From an uncultured Spirochaetales bacterium (GTDB lineage: Bacteria > Spirochaetota > Spirochaetia > Sphaerochaetales > Sphaerochaetaceae), in the NCBI GenBank assembly GCA_937902565.1, contig CALFMX010000236.1, positions 1 through 18,971 of the forward strand: DNA of 18,971 nucleotides, written 5' to 3'. Positions 1-6,207 of this stretch are shown here, piece after piece. Each line of letters begins with the position of its first letter. The first letter of the stretch is position 1. The notes under the pieces were generated by a model, which was not told the origin of the DNA, did no database searches, and worked only from the letters and a program-made list of their open reading frames with translations. The position numbers and the translations under genes were made by a program.

Positions 1-328
1 TCTCGGAACCTGTGTAGCTCTCGTAGTCGGTGTTCGAAATCGAGTTCGCAATCTTGACTTCACCGTTTCGGAGCCTCTTCGTGTTGTCGACGTTCCCTCC
101 TGATTCGGAAACGGTAATCGAATATTCGGGGATATGCGTGTTGATGACTTTGCCAATCGACACGATATAGGGGAACAAACCCGAACTGGAAGCAACAGCA
201 GCCATGGTCATATACTGTTGTTTCCCCGCCTTCTGTGTGGTAGCCTTCGCCTCGGCATCCCCTCCTGCAAAGAGCATCGAGACGGCGCACAACACCACCA
301 ACACAACCGAAAACAGACGTTTTCTCAT
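1..328 (-). CDS. TAXI-family TRAP transporter solute-binding protein (partial, C-terminus outside window)
   Basis: About 109 N-terminal residues are present. The start is ATG at 328, preceded by a perfect AGGAGG (335-340) with 6-nt spacing. Residues 1 to about 21 form a signal peptide (MRKRLFSVVLVVLCAVSMLFA). The mature part has the TAXI-type opening: a short strand, then SSSGLFPYIVSIGKVINTHI, then ITVSESGGNVDNTKRLRNGE, matching the family pattern in which a glycine/serine loop and an ESGGS/NVxN motif line the ligand cleft. Such proteins deliver carboxylates or amino acids to a fused TRAP permease, which would lie further left. The gene diverges from a LysR regulator, its likely controller. 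The family call is fairly sure; the ligand is unknown. Confidence 0.8.
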   Translation of the reverse strand, partial: MRKRLFSVVLVVLCAVSMLFAGGDAEAKATTQKAGKQQYMTMAAVASSSGLFPYIVSIGKVINTHIPEYSITVSESGGNVDNTKRLRNGEVKIANSISNTDYESYTGSE

Positions 329-370
329 AATATTCCTCCTAACAGTTTTGTGAATATATCACTGATTCTG

Positions 371-400
371 ATTGTATTACCCTCGTTTACCCTTGTCCAA
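371..400 (-). promoter_or_regulatory. Predicted promoter of the TRAP binding-protein gene
   Basis: On the minus strand TTGGAC (400-395) and TACAAT (376-371) are separated by 18 bp. The inferred start point is near 364, giving a leader of about 36 nt before the ATG at 328. It is a sequence match only. Confidence 0.5.
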
Positions 401-417
401 TATGACTTTTTGATAGT

Positions 418-438
418 AATATAAGAGAAAGTTATATT
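418..438. promoter_or_regulatory. Candidate LysR-type binding site (ATAA-N7-TTAT)
   Basis: The inverted repeat AATATAA-gagaaag-TTATATT has perfect 7-bp arms and contains the T-N11-A pattern (T422, A434) typical of LysR-type sites. Its centre (428) is about 64 bp upstream of the predicted TRAP start point, where these regulators classically bind. It also ends 3 bp before the LysR ATG, so binding could limit the regulator's own expression. Confidence 0.6.
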
Positions 439-441
439 GAT

Positions 442-1368
442 ATGGGATTACATGATTGCCTCTACTTCAACACAATCTGGGAACTCCGAAGCTTTTCCAA
501 GGCTGCGGAGGTTCTCAACGTGAGCCAGCCGGCACTCAGTCAGTCAATAAAAAAACTGGAAAAAGAGCTTGAGGCTCCGCTCTTCAAGAGGGGCAAAAAC
601 CTGGAATTGACGGAGATGGGGATGCTCTTCTATACGTACAGCAAAGAGCTACTCCAAGTCAAAGAACGCCTCAATGATGCGGTTGCCGAGAAGCACAGGA
701 AACGTAATGTAACGATACGTATCGGCATGTCCCCCTTCTATAGCAAATACTACCTCCCCCTGATCATCCCGCATGTTGCCAGGGATTTTCATGAGGTATC
801 ATTGAAATTCACTGAAGATATCTCGATGAAACTGGAGCAGAAATTGCGGGATGGAACGCTGGACTTCTGTTTCTTGCCCGAAGAACCCAAGGGCAAGGAG
901 ATCGAGTACAAAACCGTCTGCATCGAAGAGATCCTCCTTGCAGTCCCTCCGGGCAACCCGATCAACTCGCTGGCCGTGCCGGCCTACCCATTGCCGTACA
1001 TTGATTTGAAGCATATCAGGAACCAACAGTTTGTTTCCCTACGCAAAGTCCAGAAAATTTCAGGGATGATCAAGCAGATATGTGATGAAGTCGGGTTGGA
1101 GCGCGATATCGTGTATGAAACCCTTGACTGGGATACCGTGAATATCATGATAGCCAACAAGGTCGGCATCGGGTTTGTTTCGGATCTATTGAGCCGCTCT
1201 TCCAAAGGACCGACATCTCCCCTCTACTACCGCATTCTCAACAAGACGATCATTCGAAATTACTCTCTTGCATACAAGACGGGGAAGGTGTTCAGCCCAC
1301 TTGAAGAGCGTATCATCGAGCTATTCCAGACACAGATTGTCGATTTCAGGCAACAGCTCTTCACCTAG
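442..1368 (+). CDS. LysR-family transcriptional regulator
   Basis: The product is 308 aa, the usual LysR length. Residues 3-62 form the winged helix-turn-helix (FSKAAEVLNVSQPALSQSIKKLEKEL, then LFKRGKNLELTEMG), followed by the linker helix and a two-lobed effector-binding domain (about 90-295). The ATG at 442 lies 10 nt after a weak AAGAGAAAG ribosome site. It is transcribed away from the TAXI TRAP gene with a T-N11-A site between them, so it most likely senses the TRAP substrate or a breakdown product and controls that transporter. The 46 bp to radC hold no clear terminator, so some read-through is possible. The effector is unknown. Confidence 0.9.
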   Translation: MGLHDCLYFNTIWELRSFSKAAEVLNVSQPALSQSIKKLEKELEAPLFKRGKNLELTEMGMLFYTYSKELLQVKERLNDAVAEKHRKRNVTIRIGMSPFYSKYYLPLIIPHVARDFHEVSLKFTEDISMKLEQKLRDGTLDFCFLPEEPKGKEIEYKTVCIEEILLAVPPGNPINSLAVPAYPLPYIDLKHIRNQQFVSLRKVQKISGMIKQICDEVGLERDIVYETLDWDTVNIMIANKVGIGFVSDLLSRSSKGPTSPLYYRILNKTIIRNYSLAYKTGKVFSPLEERIIELFQTQIVDFRQQLFT

Positions 1369-1413
1369 CCTCTCCCTCTCAAGCAAACGCCCCCCTCTCC
1401 CCCCTTAGCAGGT

Positions 1414-2097
1414 ATGAGATACCTAATCAACGAACCACATGATCTGAAGATCAAGGAGATGGCCGTCTGTGACCGGCCTCGTGAGCGGATGGTGGCCAAG
1501 GGAGTCGAATCCCTCACCGACCAGGAGCTCTTCGCCATCCTCATCGGAAGCGGAACCAAGGGGCGTGGTGTCACCGCCATCGCCCGGGACCTGATGGAGC
1601 TGCTCGACAGCAAGGCACAGGTCAGCCACGCAGAGCTCCTCCAAATATCGGGACTCGGGACCGCCAAGGCCACCCTCATCGGGGCTGCCCTTGAGCTTGG
1701 ACGGAGGCGCCTGCCGCCAAAGAAGCGGCAGATCGTCACCCCCTCTGACATCTACCCCCTGATCAGGCACTACGCCACCCGGATGCAGGAGCACTTCCTC
1801 TCCGTCTGCCTCAACGGGGCCCATGAGGTGCTCTCCATCAACGTCTGCTCGGTGGGGTTGGTCAACCGGACCATCGTCCACCCCAGAGAGGTCTTCGGCG
1901 AAGCTATCAGACAGAGGGCAACGGCCATCATCGTGGCCCACAACCACCCCAGCGGCAATCTCGAGCCGAGCATGGAGGACAAGGATGTAACCAGAAGGCT
2001 CAGGCAGGCAGGCGACATCCTTGGCATCAAGATTCTGGATCATCTGATCTTCGGAGAGGAAGGATTTCTGTCGATGTTGGAAGGCAACTTGTTGTAA
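1414..2097 (+). CDS. radC: RadC family JAB/MPN-domain protein (UPF0758)
   Basis: The product is 227 aa, full length for the family. It has an N-terminal helix-hairpin-helix-like region (about 20-100: RPRERMVAKGVESLTDQELFAILIGSGTKG, LLQISGLGTAKATLIGAALELGRR as separate parts) and a C-terminal JAB1/MPN domain. The zinc motif HxHx7SxxD is intact (H176, H178, S186, D189). The biochemical role of RadC is unsettled: it was once linked to DNA repair, and relatives occur on mobile elements. The start at 1414 has no good ribosome site; an internal ATG at 1459 is the alternative, but the upstream residues still look family-like. Third positions are strongly C/G, unlike the vapBC genes and the catabolic genes nearby. 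Confidence 0.93.
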   Translation: MRYLINEPHDLKIKEMAVCDRPRERMVAKGVESLTDQELFAILIGSGTKGRGVTAIARDLMELLDSKAQVSHAELLQISGLGTAKATLIGAALELGRRRLPPKKRQIVTPSDIYPLIRHYATRMQEHFLSVCLNGAHEVLSINVCSVGLVNRTIVHPREVFGEAIRQRATAIIVAHNHPSGNLEPSMEDKDVTRRLRQAGDILGIKILDHLIFGEEGFLSMLEGNLL

Positions 2098-2113
2098 TAA
2101 AGAAAAGCTTTAA

Positions 2114-2179
2114 CCAGGTGCAACTCCCACTGTGGCCATAAGACCAAATCTTCTCTACTGGTTTTTGAGTTGCACCTGG
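2114..2179. repeat. 13-bp perfect inverted repeat with 40-bp centre, downstream of radC
   Basis: CCAGGTGCAACTC (2114-2126) is matched exactly by GAGTTGCACCTGG (2167-2179). The repeat starts 17 bp after the radC stop. The intervening 40 bp carry a smaller CCAC/GTGG palindrome and an ACCA/TGGT pair. There is no T-tract, so it is not a standard terminator. It could be a structured RNA, the ends of a very small non-autonomous element, or a recombination site. I cannot tell which from one copy. Confidence 0.55.
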
Positions 2180-2247
2180 ATTTCTTTCAAGACTTGATAG
2201 ACTCAGAATATTCTGGAGAGACTCTATTCGTACAATAGGAGAAAATC

Positions 2248-2322
2248 ATGAAGAAGCAGTACCAAGCCGAGCAAGGTAACAGGTTTGACGCTCTTGGAGA
2301 CAATGTGTATGATTATGAATAA
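2248..2322 (+). CDS. Possible 24-residue micro-ORF upstream of vapB
   Basis: ATG at 2248 is preceded by AGGAG (2237-2241) with 6-nt spacing, an ideal ribosome site, and encodes MKKQYQAEQGNRFDALGDNV plus four residues before TAA at 2320-2322. The end lies inside the vapBC palindrome. I do not recognise it. It may be the trimmed start of a lost gene, or a chance ORF with a good ribosome site. Confidence 0.25.
   Translation: MKKQYQAEQGNRFDALGDNVYDYE
2285..2313 (+). promoter_or_regulatory. vapBC promoter
   Basis: TTGACG (2285-2290), a 17-bp spacer and TATGAT (2308-2313) form a near-consensus sigma-70 promoter. The inferred start point near 2320 gives a leader of about 30 nt. The -10 box lies within the operator palindrome. 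Confidence 0.7.
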
Positions 2323-2333
2323 TGATACACATT
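2302..2333. promoter_or_regulatory. vapBC operator: 32-bp near-perfect palindrome
   Basis: Outer arms AATGTGTAT (2302-2310) and ATACACATT (2325-2333) are perfect, and inner arms ATTAT/ATAAT (2312-2316, 2319-2323) pair as well: 14 of 16 base pairs are symmetric. It covers the -10 box and start point of the vapBC promoter and ends 17 bp before vapB. That is the expected place for autorepression by the antitoxin or VapBC complex. Confidence 0.75.
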
Positions 2334-2350
2334 ATATTCAGGAGGTTTCA

Positions 2351-2545
2351 ATGCGCACCAACATCGTCATTGATGACCGGTTGATGAGTGAAGCTCTACA
2401 GGTCTCTGGGTATAAGACAAAAAAGGAAGCTGTCGAAGAAGGATTGAAACTTCTTATTGCCATGAGAAAACAAGCACAAATCCGTGAAATGCGAGGCAAG
2501 CTCTCTTGGGAAGGAGACCTTGATGCAATGAGGAGCGACGTATGA
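2351..2545 (+). CDS. vapB: VapB-type antitoxin
   Basis: The product is 64 aa. It begins with a short beta strand (MRTNIVIDDRLMSEAL) and a helical stretch (GYKTKKEAVEEGLKLLIAMR), the ribbon-helix-helix layout of the VapB/DUF2191 family, with a C-terminal tail (LSWEGDLDAMRSDV) of the kind that wraps around and inhibits the toxin. The start at 2351 is fixed by AGGAGG just upstream (2340-2345); a longer frame from a TTG at 2285 would run through the promoter and operator and is rejected. Its stop overlaps the vapC start by ATGA, so the two are translationally coupled. It should neutralise VapC and repress the operon through the upstream palindrome. Confidence 0.9.
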   Translation: MRTNIVIDDRLMSEALQVSGYKTKKEAVEEGLKLLIAMRKQAQIREMRGKLSWEGDLDAMRSDV

Positions 2546-2934
2546 TCGTCGTAGACACCTCGGTATGGATTGATTATGTGAATGGGGTACGTACTGCCCA
2601 AACCGATATCCTGGACAAAGCATTGCAGGAGAGCCGGGTTGTTACCGGTGATTTGATCATTACCGAGTTTTTGCAAGGCTTTCGAAACGACAAGCAGTTC
2701 AAGGTTGCTAAGGAAATGATGGATTCTCTTCAATATTATGACTTTGTCGGCAGAAAAACAGCCATCAAAGCGGCACAAAATTTCAGGATGCTGAGAAAGA
2801 AGGGTGTTACGATCCACAAGACCATCGATGTTCTCATAGCAACGTTTTGCATTGAACATGGATTTGAACTTCTTCACAATGACAGGGATTTTGAACCGAT
2901 GGAAGCCATCCTGGGATTGCAGGTAAAGCGATGA
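2542..2934 (+). CDS. vapC: VapC-type PIN-domain ribonuclease toxin
   Basis: The product is 130 aa, typical for VapC. All acidic residues of a PIN active site are visible: D5 in VVDTSVWID, E42 in TEFLQGF, D96 in TIDVLIATFC and D114/D116 in HNDRDF. VapC enzymes are magnesium-dependent RNases, usually cutting tRNA or rRNA at a single site; the target here is unknown. The ATG overlaps the vapB stop (ATGA). Nothing suggests inactivation. Confidence 0.93.
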   Translation: MIVVDTSVWIDYVNGVRTAQTDILDKALQESRVVTGDLIITEFLQGFRNDKQFKVAKEMMDSLQYYDFVGRKTAIKAAQNFRMLRKKGVTIHKTIDVLIATFCIEHGFELLHNDRDFEPMEAILGLQVKR

Positions 2935-3099
2935 AAGTGTTTGGCTTTACTAGGAATAATAGCGGAAGGTAATGCTTGGAGAACTGGAGGGAGTTGTGTA
3001 CCAGTATGATCGTAGTCACTGGAAAAGTGTCCGTAGATCAATCTCCTGTCCGTCAAAGTATCTACCAACAACGTATGCCTAACACATTATCCTCTGCTG

Positions 3100-3137
3100 A
3101 AAAAACAATGTCTGGATGGCAGCCGTTGACTGCCACC
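3100..3137 (-). terminator. Weak candidate terminator of the kinase/dehydrogenase operon
   Basis: On the minus strand, GGTGGCAG (3137-3130), a 7-nt loop and CTGCCATC (3122-3115) form an 8-bp stem with one G-U pair, followed after 9 nt by six T (3105-3100). It lies about 65 nt beyond the dehydrogenase stop. The gap before the T-tract weakens the call. The rest of 2935-3200 shows no gene I can support. Confidence 0.35.
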
Positions 3138-3200
3138 ACACAAACATTGCTACATATTTGGTTGTTAATCCATCAGGTAAACCTACCTACTTGATAGGGT

Positions 3201-3959
3201 TTATCTCATGTACAATCCCCCATTGACGTCCAATACCGCCCCTGTAACATAGCTGGACAAATCACTTGCCAAGAAAAGTACGGCATCGGCAATATCCTCA
3301 GGGGTTCCAAAACGGCAGAGAGGAATGGTGAGCTTGGGATCATCTTTCGGATCGGTCAGCCAACTCAACCCCTTAGCCATTTCCGTGAGAGTCCTTCCAG
3401 GACATACTGCATTGCTCGTAATGTTATATTGGCCACCATTGAGGGCAAAACACTTGGCAAGATTGATAACACCTGCTTTTGATGCAGAATAACTGGCTGA
3501 AGACCCACGTCCTCCTCGTTCACCAGCCATGGAAGAAATATGGACCAACCGCCCATACCGTTGCTCTTTCATGATCTTGAAAACAGCTTGAGAACAGAAG
3601 AATACACTTTTCAAATTGATATCCTGCATTCGATCCCACTGTTGCTCTGTTATGCTCTCGATAGCAGCCGATTCTGTGATGCCTGCGTTGTTCACCCAGA
3701 TGTCAATGCTACCAAACAATGCATGAATTCGCTCTACCTGCTTGGGAATATTGTCAAAATCAGCTACGTTGAAAACTATCGACTTCGCTTCATAGCCTTT
3801 TACTACCAAGTCCTTCTCAAGTTCTTCAATTCCTTCTGCATTGATATCGGTCAAAACAACTTTAGCACCGTATTCTGCCAACCGGCGAGCAATAGCAGCA
3901 CCGATTCCCCGACCTGAACCTGTTACTACAGCAACTCTATCAGCCAACAAATCTTTCAT
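3201..3959 (-). CDS. Short-chain dehydrogenase/reductase, NAD-type
   Basis: The product is 252 aa, a classical SDR. Visible motifs are the cofactor loop TGSGRGIG (13-20), D38 at the end of beta 2 (VVLTDIN), which favours NAD over NADP, NNAG (90-93), catalytic Ser in HISSMAG (about 142-143), Y157-x3-K161 (YSASK), and the C-terminal VTGAVLDVNGG. It is the last gene of the dehydrogenase-complex/kinase unit, 18 nt after the kinase stop, with AAGGT 8 nt before the ATG. In this setting it probably oxidises a polyol or hydroxy acid to a ketone or oxo acid, but SDR sequences do not reveal substrates. A BudC-like acetoin/diol role is possible given the acetoin-dehydrogenase-like neighbours. Confidence 0.9.
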   Translation of the reverse strand: MKDLLADRVAVVTGSGRGIGAAIARRLAEYGAKVVLTDINAEGIEELEKDLVVKGYEAKSIVFNVADFDNIPKQVERIHALFGSIDIWVNNAGITESAAIESITEQQWDRMQDINLKSVFFCSQAVFKIMKEQRYGRLVHISSMAGERGGRGSSASYSASKAGVINLAKCFALNGGQYNITSNAVCPGRTLTEMAKGLSWLTDPKDDPKLTIPLCRFGTPEDIADAVLFLASDLSSYVTGAVLDVNGGLYMR

Positions 3960-3977
3960 GTTTACGTACCTTCACCT

Positions 3978-5456
3978 TTAATTCTCCAGGACACACTTGA
4001 GTGCCCTATTCCATCCTTCAATACGTCGATTTCGGCCTTCATCGGACATAATCGGCCGATACTCATGAAACTTGTCCAACACTTCACGTGTCCGGCCATC
4101 ATATACTCCCAACGCTTGGCCGGCTATCATCGCCGCTCCAAAACAGGTCATTTCCTCATGATCGGGCACATGGACCGGACAGTTCAGGATGTCGCTTTGA
4201 AACTGCATGAGATACCTATTTTTAACAGGACCACCTGCAGCTTTCATGAATGGAATGGCAACCTGAGCATCCTGTGACATGGCTGCAACCACATCGGAGA
4301 CTTGATATGCGATACTCTCCAAGCCAGCCTTCACCAGCTCGGCTTTTCCCGTCAAACGGGACATCCCGTAAAACATTGCATTGGACTCATTCTTCCAGTG
4401 TGGAGCACCAATCCCTGAGAAGGCAGGAACAAGGTAGGTCCGGTCTTCCGGATTTGCCTGCTCTGCGGCCGAGCAAGTCTCCTGAGGAGACGATACCAAT
4501 CCTAATTCCTTGTACAACCAAGTAATGACTGCACCCGAGTAATTAATCACCCCATCAAAAATGTATCGGGTGCGGCCGTTGATTTTCCATGCAACTGAAG
4601 TAAGCACGCCATGCTTGGATAGTATGGGAGTGTCTCCGAGGTTCATCATCACACAGCTTCCAGTGCCATACCCGGTCATACACATGCCCTTCTCATAGCA
4701 TCCCTGTCCATACAAGCTGGCGTGGGAATCACCAATGGCACACCTGATCGGAATGGGCTTTTCAAACAGCCCATCTATATCGGTATACCCAAACTCGGCA
4801 TCCGAATCGCAAATTTCAGGAAGCATCGACATTGGGATTCCCAAGAGAGAGCAGATTCCATCATCCCAACTACTGGTATGGATGTTCATCAGCATCATAC
4901 GGGAAGCATTTGAATAGTCAGTTTTGTGCGAGGAACCTTTTGTTAGGTTGTATATCACCCAACTGTCCATCGTACCGCAACACAGTTGCCCACGTTCGGC
5001 TCGATCTCTCACAGTAGCGACGTTTTCAAGTACCCAGGCAATTTTCGGACCGGAAAAAAAAGGCGAAAGACGCAATCCGGTTTTCGACAGAATATAATCG
5101 GAAGCTTTTGACAACCGGTCGCAGATATCTTTTGCCCTATTGCACTGCCACACAATCGAGTTATAAACGGGTTGGCCGGTAACACGGTCCCAGATAATCA
5201 CTGATTCCCGTTGATTAGCCAACCCTATCCCGATTATTCGGTTCCTATCCACCCCGCTTTTATTAAGCATGGTTTTCACAGCCAAACGGACATTGGCGGC
5301 AATCTCCAACCCATCATGCTCAACGTAACCACACTGGTCGATGATTTGGCGATGTGCAACAACCTCACTGGCAATACACTTGCACTGCTCATCAAAGAGC
5401 ATAGCCTTGGTACCTTGCGTGCTTTGGTCTATTGAAACAATAAATCGCTTTCCCAT
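3978..5456 (-). CDS. Glycerol-kinase-like FGGY carbohydrate kinase with altered pocket
   Basis: The product is 492 aa, GlpK length, and aligns by eye with GlpK throughout: SIDQSTQGTKA (phosphate loop), NQRESVIIWD, YNSIVWQCNRAKDIC, GTMDSWVIYNLT, TDYSNASRMMLMNIHT, GDSHASLYGQGC, YGTGS, and the C-terminal GGPVKNRYLMQFQSDI. ATP-dependent phosphorylation of a polyol hydroxyl is expected, with R83, E84, W103 and base D243 conserved. However, E. coli GlpK Tyr135 is Phe133 here, Gln246 is Ser244 and Phe270 is Cys268; all three line the glycerol site. A substrate other than glycerol, perhaps larger, is therefore likely. GGAG lies 7 nt before the ATG. It sits between a phosphatase and an SDR in one operon. 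Confidence 0.88.
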   Translation of the reverse strand: MGKRFIVSIDQSTQGTKAMLFDEQCKCIASEVVAHRQIIDQCGYVEHDGLEIAANVRLAVKTMLNKSGVDRNRIIGIGLANQRESVIIWDRVTGQPVYNSIVWQCNRAKDICDRLSKASDYILSKTGLRLSPFFSGPKIAWVLENVATVRDRAERGQLCCGTMDSWVIYNLTKGSSHKTDYSNASRMMLMNIHTSSWDDGICSLLGIPMSMLPEICDSDAEFGYTDIDGLFEKPIPIRCAIGDSHASLYGQGCYEKGMCMTGYGTGSCVMMNLGDTPILSKHGVLTSVAWKINGRTRYIFDGVINYSGAVITWLYKELGLVSSPQETCSAAEQANPEDRTYLVPAFSGIGAPHWKNESNAMFYGMSRLTGKAELVKAGLESIAYQVSDVVAAMSQDAQVAIPFMKAAGGPVKNRYLMQFQSDILNCPVHVPDHEEMTCFGAAMIAGQALGVYDGRTREVLDKFHEYRPIMSDEGRNRRIEGWNRALKCVLEN

Positions 5457-5478
5457 ACCAGTTCTCCGTATCAGTCAA

Positions 5479-6195
5479 TCACAAAGTGAACGGATGTTTG
5501 CCTTCGATTACCGATGTATCATACTTGGGACTATCTTTCTGGATAAACCCTGCGATTTTCACATACGGATTCTTCAGATGTTCATGCAAATGGGCGTCCT
5601 CTCCCCACTTGACCACTTCGAACTCATTGTCGGAAGAAAAATCTATGGTAGTAATCGATGTGTTTTCCAACCTGACCATTTTCCATACTTCACGAATCGG
5701 AATATTCAGCAATCTGGACATAATCAGCTGGATCGTCAGCATGTGGGTTACAATAGCAACACTCTTTCCCTCTTCCTTGGTGAGGATTTCCTTGAGAGCC
5801 TCTACCGCGCGGTCTTGGACCTGCAGAAAGGTCTCCCCTTCCGGCATCCGTAGCTCATCGGGCTTATGCTCCCATAAATCAATCATACCAGGCCAGCGTT
5901 GCTCAATTTCCTCTCGGACCAAGCCTTCCCACTGACCGCAATGTATCTCACACAACCTGGGCTCGGCAATGACCGGGATGTCCCGGCCGGCTTGCACCTG
6001 CAGAGCTGTCTGCGTTGTTCGTTTGTACGGACTTGTATAAATTTTGTCGAGGTGTAGCTTGCTCATCGGCACCCACAAGCAGGAAGCCTGCTCAAGTCCC
6101 CTCTCATTCAGGGGCATATCAGTCGAACCCTGAAATCGGTGTTGGACATTGTAGTTTGTTTCGCCATGCCTAACGAAAAAGATTCTTGTTTTCAT
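5479..6195 (-). CDS. Histidine phosphatase (phosphoglycerate mutase-like) family protein
   Basis: The product is 238 aa. The branch-2-type core has RHGET (9-13) with phospho-accepting H10, R59 in SPYKRTTQTA, E83 in CEIHCGQWEGL and the second histidine H151 in VTHMLTI. These residues form the phosphate pocket of cobalamin-phosphatase/PhoE-like enzymes. A C-terminal extension of about 40 residues (WGEDAHLHEHLKN onward) is beyond the usual core. It lies between E3 and the FGGY kinase, so it may dephosphorylate a pathway intermediate; a phosphatase beside a kinase suggests that phosphate is removed from one carbon and added at another. GAGGTG lies 8 nt before the ATG. The substrate is not predictable. 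Confidence 0.88.
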   Translation of the reverse strand: MKTRIFFVRHGETNYNVQHRFQGSTDMPLNERGLEQASCLWVPMSKLHLDKIYTSPYKRTTQTALQVQAGRDIPVIAEPRLCEIHCGQWEGLVREEIEQRWPGMIDLWEHKPDELRMPEGETFLQVQDRAVEALKEILTKEEGKSVAIVTHMLTIQLIMSRLLNIPIREVWKMVRLENTSITTIDFSSDNEFEVVKWGEDAHLHEHLKNPYVKIAGFIQKDSPKYDTSVIEGKHPFTL

Positions 6196-6207
6196 TTGAC
6201 TGTCACC

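Noticed and set aside
60..290. Minus-strand frame of 76 codons with many Cys and Arg
   Set aside because: It is another frame of the TAXI binding-protein gene, which has its own AGGAGG site and signal peptide.
1423..2043. Long minus-strand frame of 206 codons antisense to radC
   Set aside because: It mirrors the GC-rich codons of radC and shows no domain; radC itself has the complete JAB motif.
2285..2350. Longer vapB start at TTG 2285
   Set aside because: It would translate the promoter and operator; ATG 2351 has a perfect AGGAGG site and gives the normal antitoxin N-terminus.
2976..3194. 72-codon plus-strand frame between vapC and the SDR gene
   Set aside because: No ribosome site, no recognisable motif, low-quality composition.
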